A DNA stretch of 64,000 nt, from the NCBI GenBank assembly GCA_009911715.1, contig CP047880.1, positions 1,736,001 to 1,800,000 of the forward strand, read 5' to 3'. Position 1 is the first letter of the stretch. Each line of letters starts with the position of its first letter. Positions 15,729-24,851 of the stretch are shown piece after piece. The notes beneath the pieces were generated by a model. The model made no database searches, was not told the origin of the DNA, and worked only from the letters and a program-made list of their open reading frames with translations. A program made the position numbers and the translations under genes. Source of the DNA: Methanomassiliicoccaceae archaeon DOK. Lineage in GTDB: Archaea > Thermoplasmatota > Thermoplasmata > Methanomassiliicoccales > Methanomethylophilaceae.

Positions 15729-17075
15729 ATGGAGGACAAGGTACCTTCCAAACTCCTTACCACTCTTTCTAAAGCCGCGGACATGGTCCGCGGCCATGAC
15801 TTCATCCAGGTGTTCTCCCACTACGACGCCGACGGCGTCTCCTCTGCGGCCATCCTCGCGAAGACTCTGCTGAGGGCCGGGAAGGAGTTCCGTGTGACGC
15901 TTTTCACCACGCTGAACGACTACAACATGGATGTCATCCGCAACACAAAGGCGGACTGCATAATCATCTCGGACCTCGGCGCATCCTACATCGACCAGCT
16001 CGACGAGATGGACCGCGACATCGTGGTGCTCGACCACCACACCATCATCTCTGAGGCGAAGAGGGTCTGCTACGCCAACCCGCACCTGTACGGGATCGAC
16101 GGCATGACCTCCGGATGCGGCGCCACGATGTGCCTCCTCTTCTCGGTCACCATGGACGAGAGGAACTGGGACCTCGTGCAGATTGCGTTCGCTGGCATCG
16201 CCGGCGACAGGCAGCACATCAACGGCCTCTCCGGCCTGAACACGTACCTCCTCGAGGAGGGCACGAAGAGGGGCTACATCGAGAGGATGCAGGGATCGCT
16301 CATCCCCGCAGGCGACCTGCAGACCGAGCTGTTCCTCGTCACGGACCCATACATCCGCGGCGTGAGCGGCAGCGTGGAGGGCGTGGCCAAGCTGATGTCC
16401 GATGCCGGGATCCCCAACGGGAAGACCTTCATGGACCTGACCGAGGAGGAGCGCAGGAAGCTCTCGTCGCTCATAGCGATAAAACTGACCGAGCAGGGGG
16501 TACAGCTCTCCTCGATGAACGAGATCGCCAGGGACAGGTACTACCTCACCGGCATGAAGATGGACGCCGAGTACCTCTCCGCGATCCTGAACAACTGCGG
16601 CCGCTCCGGGATCGGGGGCGTCGGCATCGCAGCTGGCATGGGCGACGAGAGGTGCATAAACGAGGGCGCCAAGCAGAACCAGGAGTCCGCCAGGCTCGTC
16701 GTCGAGAGCATGGTCGAGCTGGACAGGAGGGGCCTCACCCAGATGGAGCACATCCAGTGGTTCGACTCCACCGACTCCGGGTTCACAGGCATGCTCTGTG
16801 GCATCGCCATGCAGTCCATCGGCGACCACAGCAAGCCCGCCATCGGCATGAACAAGTCCAACGACCCCGTCAACCTTTCTTCCAGGGGCATGTGGTGCCA
16901 GCTGGACCGCGGGGTGGACCTCGCCAAGGCCATGAGGGAGGCCTGCGCATCCGTTGGAGGACAGGGCGGCGGACACAAGATCGCCGCCGGAGGGTCGGTC
17001 CCACTCGACAAAGTGGACGAGTTCCTTCAGAACCTCGACAGGATAATCGGCGAGCAGATCAGCTCCGCCATGTGA
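15729..17075 (+). CDS. archaeal RecJ-like DHH phosphoesterase / single-strand exonuclease
   Basis: 448-residue DHH-DHHA1 protein. HYDADGVSSAAI (about 31-42), ISDLGASY and LDHH (about 104-107) build the two-metal site, and the C-terminal DHHA1 substrate domain ends with GGQGGGHKIAAGG. Archaeal members are 5'-3' or 3'-5' single-strand nucleases tied to the replisome (GAN, Cdc45/RecJ) or RNA turnover. Co-transcribed with S15, which hints at a translation or RNA link. Its 3' end overlaps the convergent Kae1 gene by 17 bases. Confidence 0.88.
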   Translation: MEDKVPSKLLTTLSKAADMVRGHDFIQVFSHYDADGVSSAAILAKTLLRAGKEFRVTLFTTLNDYNMDVIRNTKADCIIISDLGASYIDQLDEMDRDIVVLDHHTIISEAKRVCYANPHLYGIDGMTSGCGATMCLLFSVTMDERNWDLVQIAFAGIAGDRQHINGLSGLNTYLLEEGTKRGYIERMQGSLIPAGDLQTELFLVTDPYIRGVSGSVEGVAKLMSDAGIPNGKTFMDLTEEERRKLSSLIAIKLTEQGVQLSSMNEIARDRYYLTGMKMDAEYLSAILNNCGRSGIGGVGIAAGMGDERCINEGAKQNQESARLVVESMVELDRRGLTQMEHIQWFDSTDSGFTGMLCGIAMQSIGDHSKPAIGMNKSNDPVNLSSRGMWCQLDRGVDLAKAMREACASVGGQGGGHKIAAGGSVPLDKVDEFLQNLDRIIGEQISSAM

Positions 17076-18042
17076 CCTCGACCTCGTCGGTCCTGAACCT
17101 CTGACGGACGGCAGTCTCCGACACGTCCATCCTCACACCGGAGTTGTACATCTCGGCACCGAGCCATGCGATCATGGCCCCGTTGTCCATGCAGTATCTG
17201 CGGTCGGGCACGTACATCTCGGCACCGCGGGCATGGGCCATGTCCGCCACCATGTCCCTCAGGCGGTTGTTCTGGGCGACACCTCCCCCCAGGAGGACCT
17301 CGTCCTTGCCTATGTGGGCCATCGCCCTCTCGGTGACCTCGGTGAGCATGGCGAAAGCCGTCTCCTGGACCGACAGGGCTATGTCCTCCAGCGGGACACC
17401 CTTCTTCTGCAGGGCGACGGCGGCTGTCATCAGACCGGAGAAGGCGACATCCATGCCCTTGACGGAGTACGGCAGCTCGTAGTACCTGTCACCCTCCTTG
17501 GCCAGCTTCTCGAATATCGGCCCGGCGTAGAATCCCATGCCAAGCTCCCTCCCGAGCTTGTCAAGCATGTTTCCGACACCGATGTCCTGCGTCTCCCCGA
17601 ATATCCTGTAGCGGCCCTCTGCGAAGGCGATGACCTGGGTGTTCCCGCCCGAGGCGTACAGGAGCGCGGGATCGTCGCATCCGCACTGGGCGCGACCGAT
17701 CTCCACATGGGCGACGCAGTGGTTCACGCCGACAATCGGGACACCGAGGGAACAGGCGAGGGCCCTTGCGGCGGTTCCGGCCACGCGGAGGCACGGTCCG
17801 AGACCCGGACCCATGGAGAAGGATACGAGACCGACGTCGGACAGGCTTATGCCTGCCTTCTCGACGGCGTTCCTGATTATCGTGGAGACCACATCCGAGT
17901 GGTGATTGGCCGCCTCTCTGGGGTGCAGCCCGCCCTCCTTGGGACGGAACATGTCCAGCTCGTTCGCAAGGACGTTGCATTCGTCATCGACGATCCCCAC
18001 GCCGAGCGTGTGGGCGGTCCCCTCGATCCCCAGAGTAATCAT
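17059..18042 (-). CDS. kae1: tRNA N6-threonylcarbamoyladenosine synthase subunit Kae1
   Basis: 327-residue ASKHA-fold catalytic subunit of the KEOPS complex, making t6A37 in ANN-decoding tRNAs. Iron/zinc site NHCVAHVE (His-x3-His), nucleotide-binding YASGGNTQVIAF, GVGNMLDKLGRELG and GGGVAQNNRLRDM are all present. It ends at the natural Kae1 boundary RFRTDEVEVTW and carries no Bud32 kinase domain, unlike the fused Kae1-Bud32 of several archaea, so bud32 must be encoded elsewhere. A GAGAAGGTG Shine-Dalgarno precedes the ATG. Confidence 0.95.
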   Translation of the reverse strand: MITLGIEGTAHTLGVGIVDDECNVLANELDMFRPKEGGLHPREAANHHSDVVSTIIRNAVEKAGISLSDVGLVSFSMGPGLGPCLRVAGTAARALACSLGVPIVGVNHCVAHVEIGRAQCGCDDPALLYASGGNTQVIAFAEGRYRIFGETQDIGVGNMLDKLGRELGMGFYAGPIFEKLAKEGDRYYELPYSVKGMDVAFSGLMTAAVALQKKGVPLEDIALSVQETAFAMLTEVTERAMAHIGKDEVLLGGGVAQNNRLRDMVADMAHARGAEMYVPDRRYCMDNGAMIAWLGAEMYNSGVRMDVSETAVRQRFRTDEVEVTWRS

Positions 18043-18274
18043 GAGGGTCCCGACACCTTCTCAATATTTGAAGTCGCGTAAAACGCCTCCTTTTATGGAC
18101 AAATATATAACATACTCGGAACTCGTAGGAACTAAGTGTGCATTTGATGGGGTTATCGGCGTTTAGATGCTCATTCATCCAGTATTTTCCTACATAGACC
18201 TCGTCTACGCTCCGTAATATCCTGATGGTCGAGCCAAAAGATATAAGAATAGGAAGGATATCATGCCCTATGCT
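18043..18274. other. intergenic region with Kae1 and tRNA-Val promoters
   Basis: No coding frame is credible. A GTTATATATTTG element (complement of 18099-18110) and CATAAAAGG may serve Kae1, and GATATAAG (18239-18246) is about 30 bases before tRNA-Val. The middle, about 18115-18235, holds nothing I can identify. Confidence 0.4.
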
Positions 18275-18350
18275 GGGCTCGTGGTCTAGGGGTTATGACG
18301 TCGCCTTGACATGGCGGAGGTCGCCGGTTCAAATCCGGCCGGGCCCACCA
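18275..18350 (+). tRNA. tRNA-Val (anticodon GAC)
   Basis: Acceptor GGGCTCG/CGGGCCC (one G-U), anticodon stem TCGCC/GGCGG around TTGACAT (anticodon GAC), T-arm GCCGG-TTCAAAT-CCGGC, discriminator A and encoded CCA (18348-18350). TATA-like GATATAAG about 30 bases upstream. Confidence 0.95.
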
Positions 18351-18411
18351 GCTTTCTCTCATTTTATCGCGACTCCGATTGGCTTTTCGATGTCGCGTAG
18401 GATTTGATATA

Positions 18412-19872
18412 ATGATTGATTTTGCGAGCATTATCGGGACCATCAACACGTACGTGTGGTATGTAGCGTTCGTGTTCCTCGTCGGTCTCGGTATCTATTT
18501 CATGATCAGGCTGAAAGGCCTTCCGATCCTGAAGATCCACAGGACGTCCAAGCTCGCCCTGTCCGGAACGAAGGAGGGGAAGCACAGCCACACAGTATCG
18601 TCGTTCGAAGCGTTCTGCATCGGTCTCGGAGCCCGTGTCGGTGTAGGTAACATCGCCGGAGTGGCAAGCGCCATCGTCGTCGGAGGTCCCGGAGCAGTCT
18701 TCTGGATGTGGATCTTCGCGATCATCGGATCGGCCAGCAGTTTCATGGAGTCGACTCTCTCCCAGCTCTTCAAGGAGAAGAAGTCCGACGGCCAGTACCA
18801 CAGCGGCCCCGCATACTACGCCCTCAAGGGACTCGGCAACCGCAAACTCGCCGTCCTCCTCGCGTTCCTGATCATCATCACATTCGGTATCGGATTCGTC
18901 GGTGTCCAGGCCACCAACTCGGCCACAGCCCTCGACAGCGCGTTCAGCAGTTACCTGGGCCTCGAGAACGGAACGGTCATCTTCGGAGCCATCATCGCCC
19001 TCGCCGCCGCCGCGATCATCTTCGGAGGCGTCAAGAGGATCGCCAAGTTCTCCACCAAGATCGTCCCCATCATGGCCCTGGCCTGGTTCGTGTTCTGCAT
19101 CATTGTCATCTGCTGCAACATCGACGGAGTCGTCCACGCCGTGGAGATGATCTTCACCAACGCGTTCGGAATCCAGTCCGTCGGAGGAGGAGCGCTCGGA
19201 GCCGTCATGATGATGGGTCTGAAGCGCGGAGTGTTCTCCAACGAGGCCGGCCTCGGTTCCATCGCCAACATCGCTGGAACCGCCGACGTCAAGCACCCCA
19301 TCAAGCAGGGAATGATCCAGTCCTTCGGAACCATCGTCGACACCCTCGTCGTCTGTTCCTTCACCGCCTTCGTCATCCTGTCCTCCGGAACGTACGATGT
19401 CATCATCAACACGTTCAACGGCGGAGTCACCGACGTCGGTAACGCTACACTCGTCCAGAACATCGCCGAAGCGACGTTCATGGGAGAGGCCGGACCGATC
19501 ATCATCTCGATCTTCCTGCTGGTCTTCGCGTTCACCAGTCTCATCGGATACTACACCATGAGCGAGTCCAACATTAGGTTCATCAAGGACAGCAAGGGCT
19601 TCGTCTTCGCCGTCCGTATCCTGGTCATCGCCGTTGCGTTCCTGTCCTGCGTCATCAGCACCGGACAGATGGAGACCATCTGCGACACCTTCATGGCCGC
19701 CATGGGTGCGGTGAACATGATCGTGGTGTTCCTGCTGAGCAAGTTCGTCTTCCGCGCCTACGAGGACTGGAAGAAGCAGGAGGATGAGGGAGTCGAGGAC
19801 CCAGTGTTCCACCGCTCCATCGTCCAGGACATCGCGGACGAGAAGAAGTCCATAATCACCGAGTGGGAGTGA
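18412..19872 (+). CDS. alanine/glycine:cation symporter (AGCS family)
   Basis: 486-residue Na+-coupled amino acid symporter of the cytoplasmic membrane. Family motifs: GARVGVGNIAGVASAI near residue 78, GPGAVFWMWIFAIIGS, and RGVFSNEAGLGSIANIAGTA in the middle. About 10-11 hydrophobic helices. ATG 18412 gives the normal AGCS N-terminus; an upstream in-frame start at 18379 would run into the tRNA-Val 3' flank. Followed by a strong hairpin and U-tract. Gives the cell alanine or glycine uptake, useful for an organism in an amino-acid-rich habitat. Confidence 0.93.
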   Translation: MIDFASIIGTINTYVWYVAFVFLVGLGIYFMIRLKGLPILKIHRTSKLALSGTKEGKHSHTVSSFEAFCIGLGARVGVGNIAGVASAIVVGGPGAVFWMWIFAIIGSASSFMESTLSQLFKEKKSDGQYHSGPAYYALKGLGNRKLAVLLAFLIIITFGIGFVGVQATNSATALDSAFSSYLGLENGTVIFGAIIALAAAAIIFGGVKRIAKFSTKIVPIMALAWFVFCIIVICCNIDGVVHAVEMIFTNAFGIQSVGGGALGAVMMMGLKRGVFSNEAGLGSIANIAGTADVKHPIKQGMIQSFGTIVDTLVVCSFTAFVILSSGTYDVIINTFNGGVTDVGNATLVQNIAEATFMGEAGPIIISIFLLVFAFTSLIGYYTMSESNIRFIKDSKGFVFAVRILVIAVAFLSCVISTGQMETICDTFMAAMGAVNMIVVFLLSKFVFRAYEDWKKQEDEGVEDPVFHRSIVQDIADEKKSIITEWE

Positions 19873-19880
19873 TTCAAAAC

Positions 19881-19920
19881 GCCGGGGGACCTCCCCGGCT
19901 TCTAAAACGTTTTATTTTTA
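19881..19920 (+). terminator. hairpin terminator after AGCS gene
   Basis: Perfect 7-bp stem GCCGGGG/CCCCGGC (19881-19899) with loop GACCT, then T-rich TTTTATTTTTA (19910-19920). Faces the convergent proB stop at 19941. Confidence 0.75.
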
Positions 19921-19940
19921 TCCCTTCTTGATCGGAAAGG

Positions 19941-21086
19941 TCACAATATCAGAGCTATGTTCTCGGAGATGACGGCATCGTCATGGGCCTTGTAGCCGAG
20001 GATGAACTCGATCTCGTCGCTGTGCTTGCCCTTGATCATCTTGAGGTCGGTGGAGTCGTAGTCGATTATGCCTTTGGCCACAGTCACGCCGTTGCAGACG
20101 ATCTCGACAACATCGCCCTTGTTGAACCGGCCCTCCACATCCCTGATCCCGACCGGGAGCAGGGACCTGTGGCCCAGGACCGCCTTCTGGGCTCCCTCGT
20201 CGATGATGACCCTGCCGGAGGGGTGGGCGGACTTTATCCAGCGCCTCTTCTTGGAGATTCCTTTGTTGGCGACGAAGATCGTCCCGATGTCGTCCCCTGT
20301 GGAGGCGCGGTATATGACCTGATCCTCCTTGCTGAGGGCGATTATCATGCTGCATGCGGCGTCATGGCATATCTGGGCCGCGTTGAGCTTGGTCTTCATC
20401 CCTCCGGTGCCCACACCGGAGACGGAGTCACCGGCCATGTGGCGGACGTCGTCGATGCTGTAGACCACGGGAACGAGCTTGGCGTCGGGGTTGGATGTGG
20501 GATCGCTGTTGTAGAGCCCCGCCACATCGGACAGGATGATGAGGAGGTCGGCGTCCGTCCTGCTGGCGACGATCGCGGACAGCGTGTCGTTGTCCCCGAA
20601 CTTGATCTCGCTGATGCACACGGCGTCATTCTCGTTGAAGATGGGTACGACGCCGTTCTTCAGGAGGGACTCGATGGTGTTGTTCATGTTCACGGCCTCG
20701 GTCCTGTCCGAGTAGTTGTCCAGAGTCATCAGGACCTGTCCGACGATCATTCCGTGGCGTTGGAAGCACTCGCTCCACTCCTTCATGAGGATGCCCTGCC
20801 CGACCGCCGATGCGGCCTGCCTGATCGGGATCTCGTTGGGCTTCGGCCTCACCTTCATCGCCTTCAGTCCTATCGCTATGGCGCCCGATGACACGATGAG
20901 GACCTCTATGCCCATCTCCCTGAGGCGGGCGACCTGCTCGGCCACCGAATCCATGAAGTCCCTGGAGATGGAGGTCTGGCTCCTCATGATCGAGGACGAC
21001 CCGATCTTGACCACAACCCTGCCGACCTCCCCCAGGAGGTCCTTCCTGGACTCCGTCTCACTCACCCCTGTACGGATACTCCGCAT
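19941..21086 (-). CDS. proB: glutamate 5-kinase with PUA domain
   Basis: First enzyme of proline synthesis: ATP-dependent phosphorylation of glutamate. Amino acid kinase motifs VVVKIGSSSI, IVSSGAIAIG, FNENDAV and FGDNDTLSAIVA, then GVGTGGMKTKLNAA; the last 80 or so residues (about 290-375) are a PUA domain starting SAHPSGRVIIDEGAQKAV. Order proA-proB on the minus strand, overlapping by 29 bases if ATG 21086 is used; GTG 21065, inside the proA stop (GGTGAGTGA), is an alternative giving 374 residues. proC is not nearby. Confidence 0.95.
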   Translation of the reverse strand: MRSIRTGVSETESRKDLLGEVGRVVVKIGSSSIMRSQTSISRDFMDSVAEQVARLREMGIEVLIVSSGAIAIGLKAMKVRPKPNEIPIRQAASAVGQGILMKEWSECFQRHGMIVGQVLMTLDNYSDRTEAVNMNNTIESLLKNGVVPIFNENDAVCISEIKFGDNDTLSAIVASRTDADLLIILSDVAGLYNSDPTSNPDAKLVPVVYSIDDVRHMAGDSVSGVGTGGMKTKLNAAQICHDAACSMIIALSKEDQVIYRASTGDDIGTIFVANKGISKKRRWIKSAHPSGRVIIDEGAQKAVLGHRSLLPVGIRDVEGRFNKGDVVEIVCNGVTVAKGIIDYDSTDLKMIKGKHSDEIEFILGYKAHDDAVISENIALIL

Positions 21087-22380
21087 CTGAGGGAGTATGC
21101 CTGAACGGCCTGCAGCCGGGCCCGACGTAGTCCTTAACGATCTGGCCGCTCCCCACGAGGACGTACTTGTAGATCATCAGGCCCTCCATGCCCACCGGCC
21201 CGCGGGCATGGATCTTGTTGGTGCTGATGCCCACCTCGGCCCCCTTGCCGTAGCGGTATCCGTCGGCGAACCTGGTGGAGGCGTTGACGAACACGTCGGC
21301 GGAATCCACCGACCTGGCGAAGGCCGCGGCCCTGTGGATGTCCTCGGTGATGATCGCGTCCGTGTGATGGGAGCCGTGCTGATTGATGAAGTCGATGGCC
21401 TCCGCGAGCGAGTCCACGACCTTGATCGATATTATGAGGTCGCCGTACTCGGTGTCCCAGTCCTCTGCCGTGGCGGGGACGGCATCGGTGAGGGCGCAGA
21501 CCCTCTCGTCGCCTCTGACCTCCACACCGTTTGCCTCGTAGACCGAGACCATGCGGGGGACGAACACGTCGGCTATACGCGAGTTGACCAGGAGGGTCTC
21601 CGTGGCGTTGCACACTGCGGGGTACTGCACCTTCGAGTCCAGGGCGACCGCCTCCGCCATGTCCTGGTCTGCGAACTCGTCGACGTAGACATGGCACACG
21701 CCTGCGGCGTGACCGAGGACGGGGATCCTGGTGTTCTCCTGGATGTAGCGTACGAACTCATTGGACCCCCTTGGGATGAGCAGGTCGATGTACCTGTCGA
21801 GGTCCAGGATGACGTTGATGTCCGCCCTCGTCTCCAGGAGGACGAACGCGTCCGCAGGGACCCCGGCCGTCGAGGCGGCGTCCCTCAGGATCGTGAACAG
21901 AACGCGGATCGAGTTCGCGGCCTCCCTCCCGCCCTTGAACGCGACAGCGTTGCCAGACTTGAGACAGAGGGACATGATCTGCGGGACCACGTCGGGACGG
22001 GACTCGAATATCATCCCGAGCATCCCGATGGGACAGCGGATCTGGTACAGCGTGAGGCCGTCGTCCAGGTCGAGTGCGGACATCTGCTCTCCGACGGGAT
22101 CCGCGAGGCCTATGACGTCGTTGATGCCCGCTATCATCCCGTCGATCTTGGATCCGTCGATCTTCAGCCTCTTGTACATCGACCCGGATATCTCGCCGCT
22201 GTCTAGCATCGCCTTCGCGGCCTCCAGGTCCCTGGCGTTGGCCTCCAGTATCTGCTCGCGCGACGAATCCAGAGCTTGCGCCATGGCACCCAGCGCCCTG
22301 TCCTTGACCTCCGTGGACAGCACGGACAGTTCTATCGATGCGGCTTTGGCCCTCTTGATATCCGAGACGACGTCAGACAT
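21058..22380 (-). CDS. proA: glutamate-5-semialdehyde dehydrogenase (gamma-glutamyl phosphate reductase)
   Basis: 440-residue NADPH-dependent second enzyme of proline synthesis. Clear landmarks: FESRPDVVPQIMSLCLKSGN, GGREAANSI, the catalytic-cysteine region YPAVCNATETLLV, and SVDSADVFVNASTRFADGYR..GAEVGIST near the C-terminus. ATG 22380 is the family start; the longer frame upstream overlaps tRNA-Ser antisense and is not real. Forms an operon with the overlapping proB downstream. Confidence 0.95.
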   Translation of the reverse strand: MSDVVSDIKRAKAASIELSVLSTEVKDRALGAMAQALDSSREQILEANARDLEAAKAMLDSGEISGSMYKRLKIDGSKIDGMIAGINDVIGLADPVGEQMSALDLDDGLTLYQIRCPIGMLGMIFESRPDVVPQIMSLCLKSGNAVAFKGGREAANSIRVLFTILRDAASTAGVPADAFVLLETRADINVILDLDRYIDLLIPRGSNEFVRYIQENTRIPVLGHAAGVCHVYVDEFADQDMAEAVALDSKVQYPAVCNATETLLVNSRIADVFVPRMVSVYEANGVEVRGDERVCALTDAVPATAEDWDTEYGDLIISIKVVDSLAEAIDFINQHGSHHTDAIITEDIHRAAAFARSVDSADVFVNASTRFADGYRYGKGAEVGISTNKIHARGPVGMEGLMIYKYVLVGSGQIVKDYVGPGCRPFRHTPSDAEYPYRGE

Positions 22381-22433
22381 TGTACCGGCCCGTAATCGCC
22401 GATGAAAATAATAATAGCGCGTACGCGCGAACA

Positions 22434-22445
22434 ACCTTTTTATAG
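22434..22445 (+). promoter_or_regulatory. TATA box of tRNA-Ser
   Basis: CCTTTTTATAGC centred about 29 bases before the tRNA-Ser 5' end, in the 88-base gap between divergent proA and the tRNA. Confidence 0.55.
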
Positions 22446-22468
22446 CGTGAGAAGTTGGGGAATCCTGA

Positions 22469-22553
22469 GCCGAGGTAGCCAAGCCCGGTATGGCGGCGGT
22501 CTCGAAAACCGCTGGAGTAATCCTCGGGAGTTCGAATCTCTCCCTCGGCGCCA
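22469..22553 (+). tRNA. tRNA-Ser (anticodon CGA)
   Basis: Acceptor GCCGAGG/CCTCGGC, anticodon stem GCGGT/ACCGC around CTCGAAA (anticodon CGA, Ser TCG codon), long class II variable arm, T-loop TTCGAAT, discriminator G and encoded CCA (22551-22553). Confidence 0.95.
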
Positions 22554-22760
22554 TTCCCATTCTCAAATCCTCAATTCATGTTAGCATGGTACCTCACGTG
22601 AGCATCCTCCCGGGCATGTGGATGACACAGACCTGCCTTGCGCGATTGCGGACCGGACTGCCTCCGGATAATGTAGTGCAGGGCGGATCGAAATCCCACA
22701 TCCGGGCCCTTGTCTCTGAAACAAGATTCCGCGGCACATGAAGAACCAGCATCTACGGAC

Positions 22761-23816
22761 ATGAGCCGAAACCAGAATAGCCCTCAGTCCGATATCCGAA
22801 GCATGAACGACAGCTCGAAGTTCTGGATCGCAGTGGCGATGTCCACGGCCCTCATCCTGCTGGATGTGGCACTGATCATCGTGTCGGCGATTCCGATGTG
22901 GCTGTTCTGGGTCATCCTGATAGCCTCGATCGTCCTCGTGTTCATACCCGTGCTGTCGTTCAAGGGAACACAGGCGTCAGTGTCCAACGGGCATCTGCGC
23001 ATCAAGGCCCCGTTCGTCGACCTGGACATACCCCTCTCGTCCATCCAGGCCTTGGAATGCAGGACGACGTTCGACATCGGCCTCCGCATGTACGGCTACG
23101 GGGGGATCAGCTCAGGATCGGGGGACTTCACAAACAAGGAGTTCGGTGCCTACACGTTCGCCGGCAGCAAGAAAATCCCTCTTTTCATCATAGTCCGCCA
23201 CAGCGGCAAGAAGATCCTGGCGTTCAATGTCGGTGATGAGGCCAAGACCATGTCTGTCTACCGTGCCCTGTCGGAAGGGACGAACGCCGGTGGTACGGTC
23301 GTCAGCGCCGAGGAGTCCCGTAAGGCCGCCATGGGCCACAGGAGCATGAGAAACGTCATGATAGCGATCACCGCGATCTGCATAGTCGTGGTCGTCGCCA
23401 TTGTAGCGGTCGTTATGGTTTCGGGACATGTCGATGTGAGAATGGACGAGGACAGCCTGGAGATCGACGCGACGATGATGCACGAGGACATCCCGTTCGA
23501 TGAGATCTCTCGCATCGAACTCCGGGACGACGTCGACTACGGCATGAGGACGGGCGGCTTCGGAGGAATGGACATCAGCAGCGGTAACTTCCGCAACGAT
23601 GAGTTCGGAGACTACAGACTGGCGATCCACAACGACGTGGACTTGTGCATCGTCGTCCACACGACGGACGGCGACACCGTGGTGTTCAACCTGGGGGACA
23701 GTGAATCGACGGAATCGTTCTATCAGGACTTACTCGACAGGCTGGAGACAGAACCCATTTCTACACCGGCGGCACATCCCGGAGCATGGAACCCAGGATG
23801 GAGAAGTACCAGCTGA
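22761..23816 (+). CDS. membrane protein with two PH-like repeats, function unknown
   Basis: About 351 residues with an internal duplication. Each half has a hydrophobic helical anchor (about 22-65 and 200-222) followed by a bacterial-PH-like beta domain. The repeats correspond well: YGYGGISSGSGDFTNKEFGAY..IIVRHSGKKILAFNVGDEAKT and GGFGGMDISSGNFRNDEFGDYRL..IVVHTTDGDTVVFNLGDSEST. The VFNxGD motif ends both. No catalytic residues are evident; PH-like domains of this class are often membrane-protein scaffolds. ATG 22761 is listed; 22803 (MNDSSKFW) is possible. The last 31 bases overlap the next gene. Confidence 0.7.
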   Translation: MSRNQNSPQSDIRSMNDSSKFWIAVAMSTALILLDVALIIVSAIPMWLFWVILIASIVLVFIPVLSFKGTQASVSNGHLRIKAPFVDLDIPLSSIQALECRTTFDIGLRMYGYGGISSGSGDFTNKEFGAYTFAGSKKIPLFIIVRHSGKKILAFNVGDEAKTMSVYRALSEGTNAGGTVVSAEESRKAAMGHRSMRNVMIAITAICIVVVVAIVAVVMVSGHVDVRMDEDSLEIDATMMHEDIPFDEISRIELRDDVDYGMRTGGFGGMDISSGNFRNDEFGDYRLAIHNDVDLCIVVHTTDGDTVVFNLGDSESTESFYQDLLDRLETEPISTPAAHPGAWNPGWRSTS

Positions 23817-24316
23817 CCCGCGAGGAGATCCTCGGGGTCATCGATCGTGCCGAATGCGCCGTCGTTTGCACGAACAACGATGACGGCTATCCGTACGGAA
23901 CACCCGTGAACATGGTCCGCATCGGAGAGCGCCTCTACTTCCACGGCAGATCCAGAGGGACCAGGACATCCAATATCCTCCGTGACCCCCGGTGCTCGGT
24001 CACCTTCACAGAGGAACTGGGATACGACTGCGCCGGGGACTGCGCCTGCGACACAGAGACGCTTTTCAGATCGGTCATCGTGTTCGGGAGGATGTCGGTG
24101 GTCGAGGACGAAGAGTCGAAGCGCGAGGTCCTTTCGGCTCTCACCGAGAAGCTCATCCCCGGAAGAACCGCCGACGGAATGCCCCCGGACAGGGTCGAGA
24201 GGACGGGCGTGTACGAGATCATCATCGAATCCATGACCGGCAAGTACAGGAACGCGTCCCCCGACGGGGTGTTCCACGGGATCCGCGCACGTTGTCCAAA
24301 CAACGAATCCTTTTAA
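23786..24316 (+). CDS. Nim-like pyridoxamine-phosphate-oxidase family flavoprotein
   Basis: 176 residues, FMN-binding split barrel. Core CAVVCTNNDDGYPYGTPVNMV, YFHGRSRGTRTSNILRDPRCSVTF, then the CACDTETLFRSVIVFGR strand typical of NimA-like proteins. About half its positions look shared with the next gene (GYPYGTPVN, LRDPRC, CDT, SVI, GKYR), so the pair is a tandem duplication. Likely an anaerobic flavin reductase or flavin-sequestering protein; substrate unknown. ATG 23798 (MEKYQLT) is an alternative start. Confidence 0.85.
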   Translation: MEPRMEKYQLTREEILGVIDRAECAVVCTNNDDGYPYGTPVNMVRIGERLYFHGRSRGTRTSNILRDPRCSVTFTEELGYDCAGDCACDTETLFRSVIVFGRMSVVEDEESKREVLSALTEKLIPGRTADGMPPDRVERTGVYEIIIESMTGKYRNASPDGVFHGIRARCPNNESF

Positions 24317-24317
24317 G
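24310..24317 (+). promoter_or_regulatory. TATA box of second Nim-like gene
   Basis: CTTTTAAG overlaps the stop region of the preceding gene and lies about 31-38 bases before ATG 24348, which argues for 24348 rather than 24333 as the start. Confidence 0.45.
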
Positions 24318-24347
24318 TCCGGATGGGACGGTATGTATTCGATACTC

Positions 24348-24845
24348 ATGCAGCCGAACATGCAGAAATATCCTCTTACTGAGGAACAGATGGATGCCCT
24401 GCTCGACAGGGCCAGGATGGGCGTCATCTCCACCATCGGCGAGGACGGATACCCCTATGGGACGCCGGTAAACTTCGTCGTCATGGACGGAAGGATCTTC
24501 TTCCACGGGAGGAAGGTCGGCGAGAAGGTCTCCAACCTCAAAAGGGACCCAAGATGCTGCTTCACCGTGGTGGATGAGAAGGGATTCGAGAGATGCGGCG
24601 ACGGTGCCTGCGACACCACGTCCCTGTACGAGTCCGTCATCATCCGCGGGAAGGTCAGCATCATCGATGACGACGACCTGAAGATGAGGATCCTCAGGGC
24701 GACGGTGGACAAGCTCACCCCTGAGAGACGCATGGACGAGATCGACGCCAAGAAGGTCCCGCCTACGGGGATCTTCGAGATCGTTCCCGAGTCCAGGACC
24801 GGCAAGTACCACTCCGCTGAACCCGGACACAAGATCTATCAGTGA
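24348..24845 (+). CDS. Nim-like pyridoxamine-phosphate-oxidase family flavoprotein, tandem paralogue
   Basis: 165 residues, paralogous to the gene just upstream: MGVISTIGEDGYPYGTPVNFV, FFHGRKVGEKVSNLKRDPRCCFTV, CDTTSLYESVIIRGKVSI, and the C-terminal FEIVPESRTGKYHS. FMN cofactor expected from the family; electron donor and substrate unknown. It has its own TATA box, so the two copies may be expressed independently. Ends in a strong hairpin. Confidence 0.85.
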   Translation: MQPNMQKYPLTEEQMDALLDRARMGVISTIGEDGYPYGTPVNFVVMDGRIFFHGRKVGEKVSNLKRDPRCCFTVVDEKGFERCGDGACDTTSLYESVIIRGKVSIIDDDDLKMRILRATVDKLTPERRMDEIDAKKVPPTGIFEIVPESRTGKYHSAEPGHKIYQ

Positions 24846-24851
24846 ACCAAA

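Noticed and set aside
21058-22566. Longer proA with an N-terminal extension to 22566
   Set aside because: The extra 62 codons run antisense through tRNA-Ser and its promoter; family start is at 22380.
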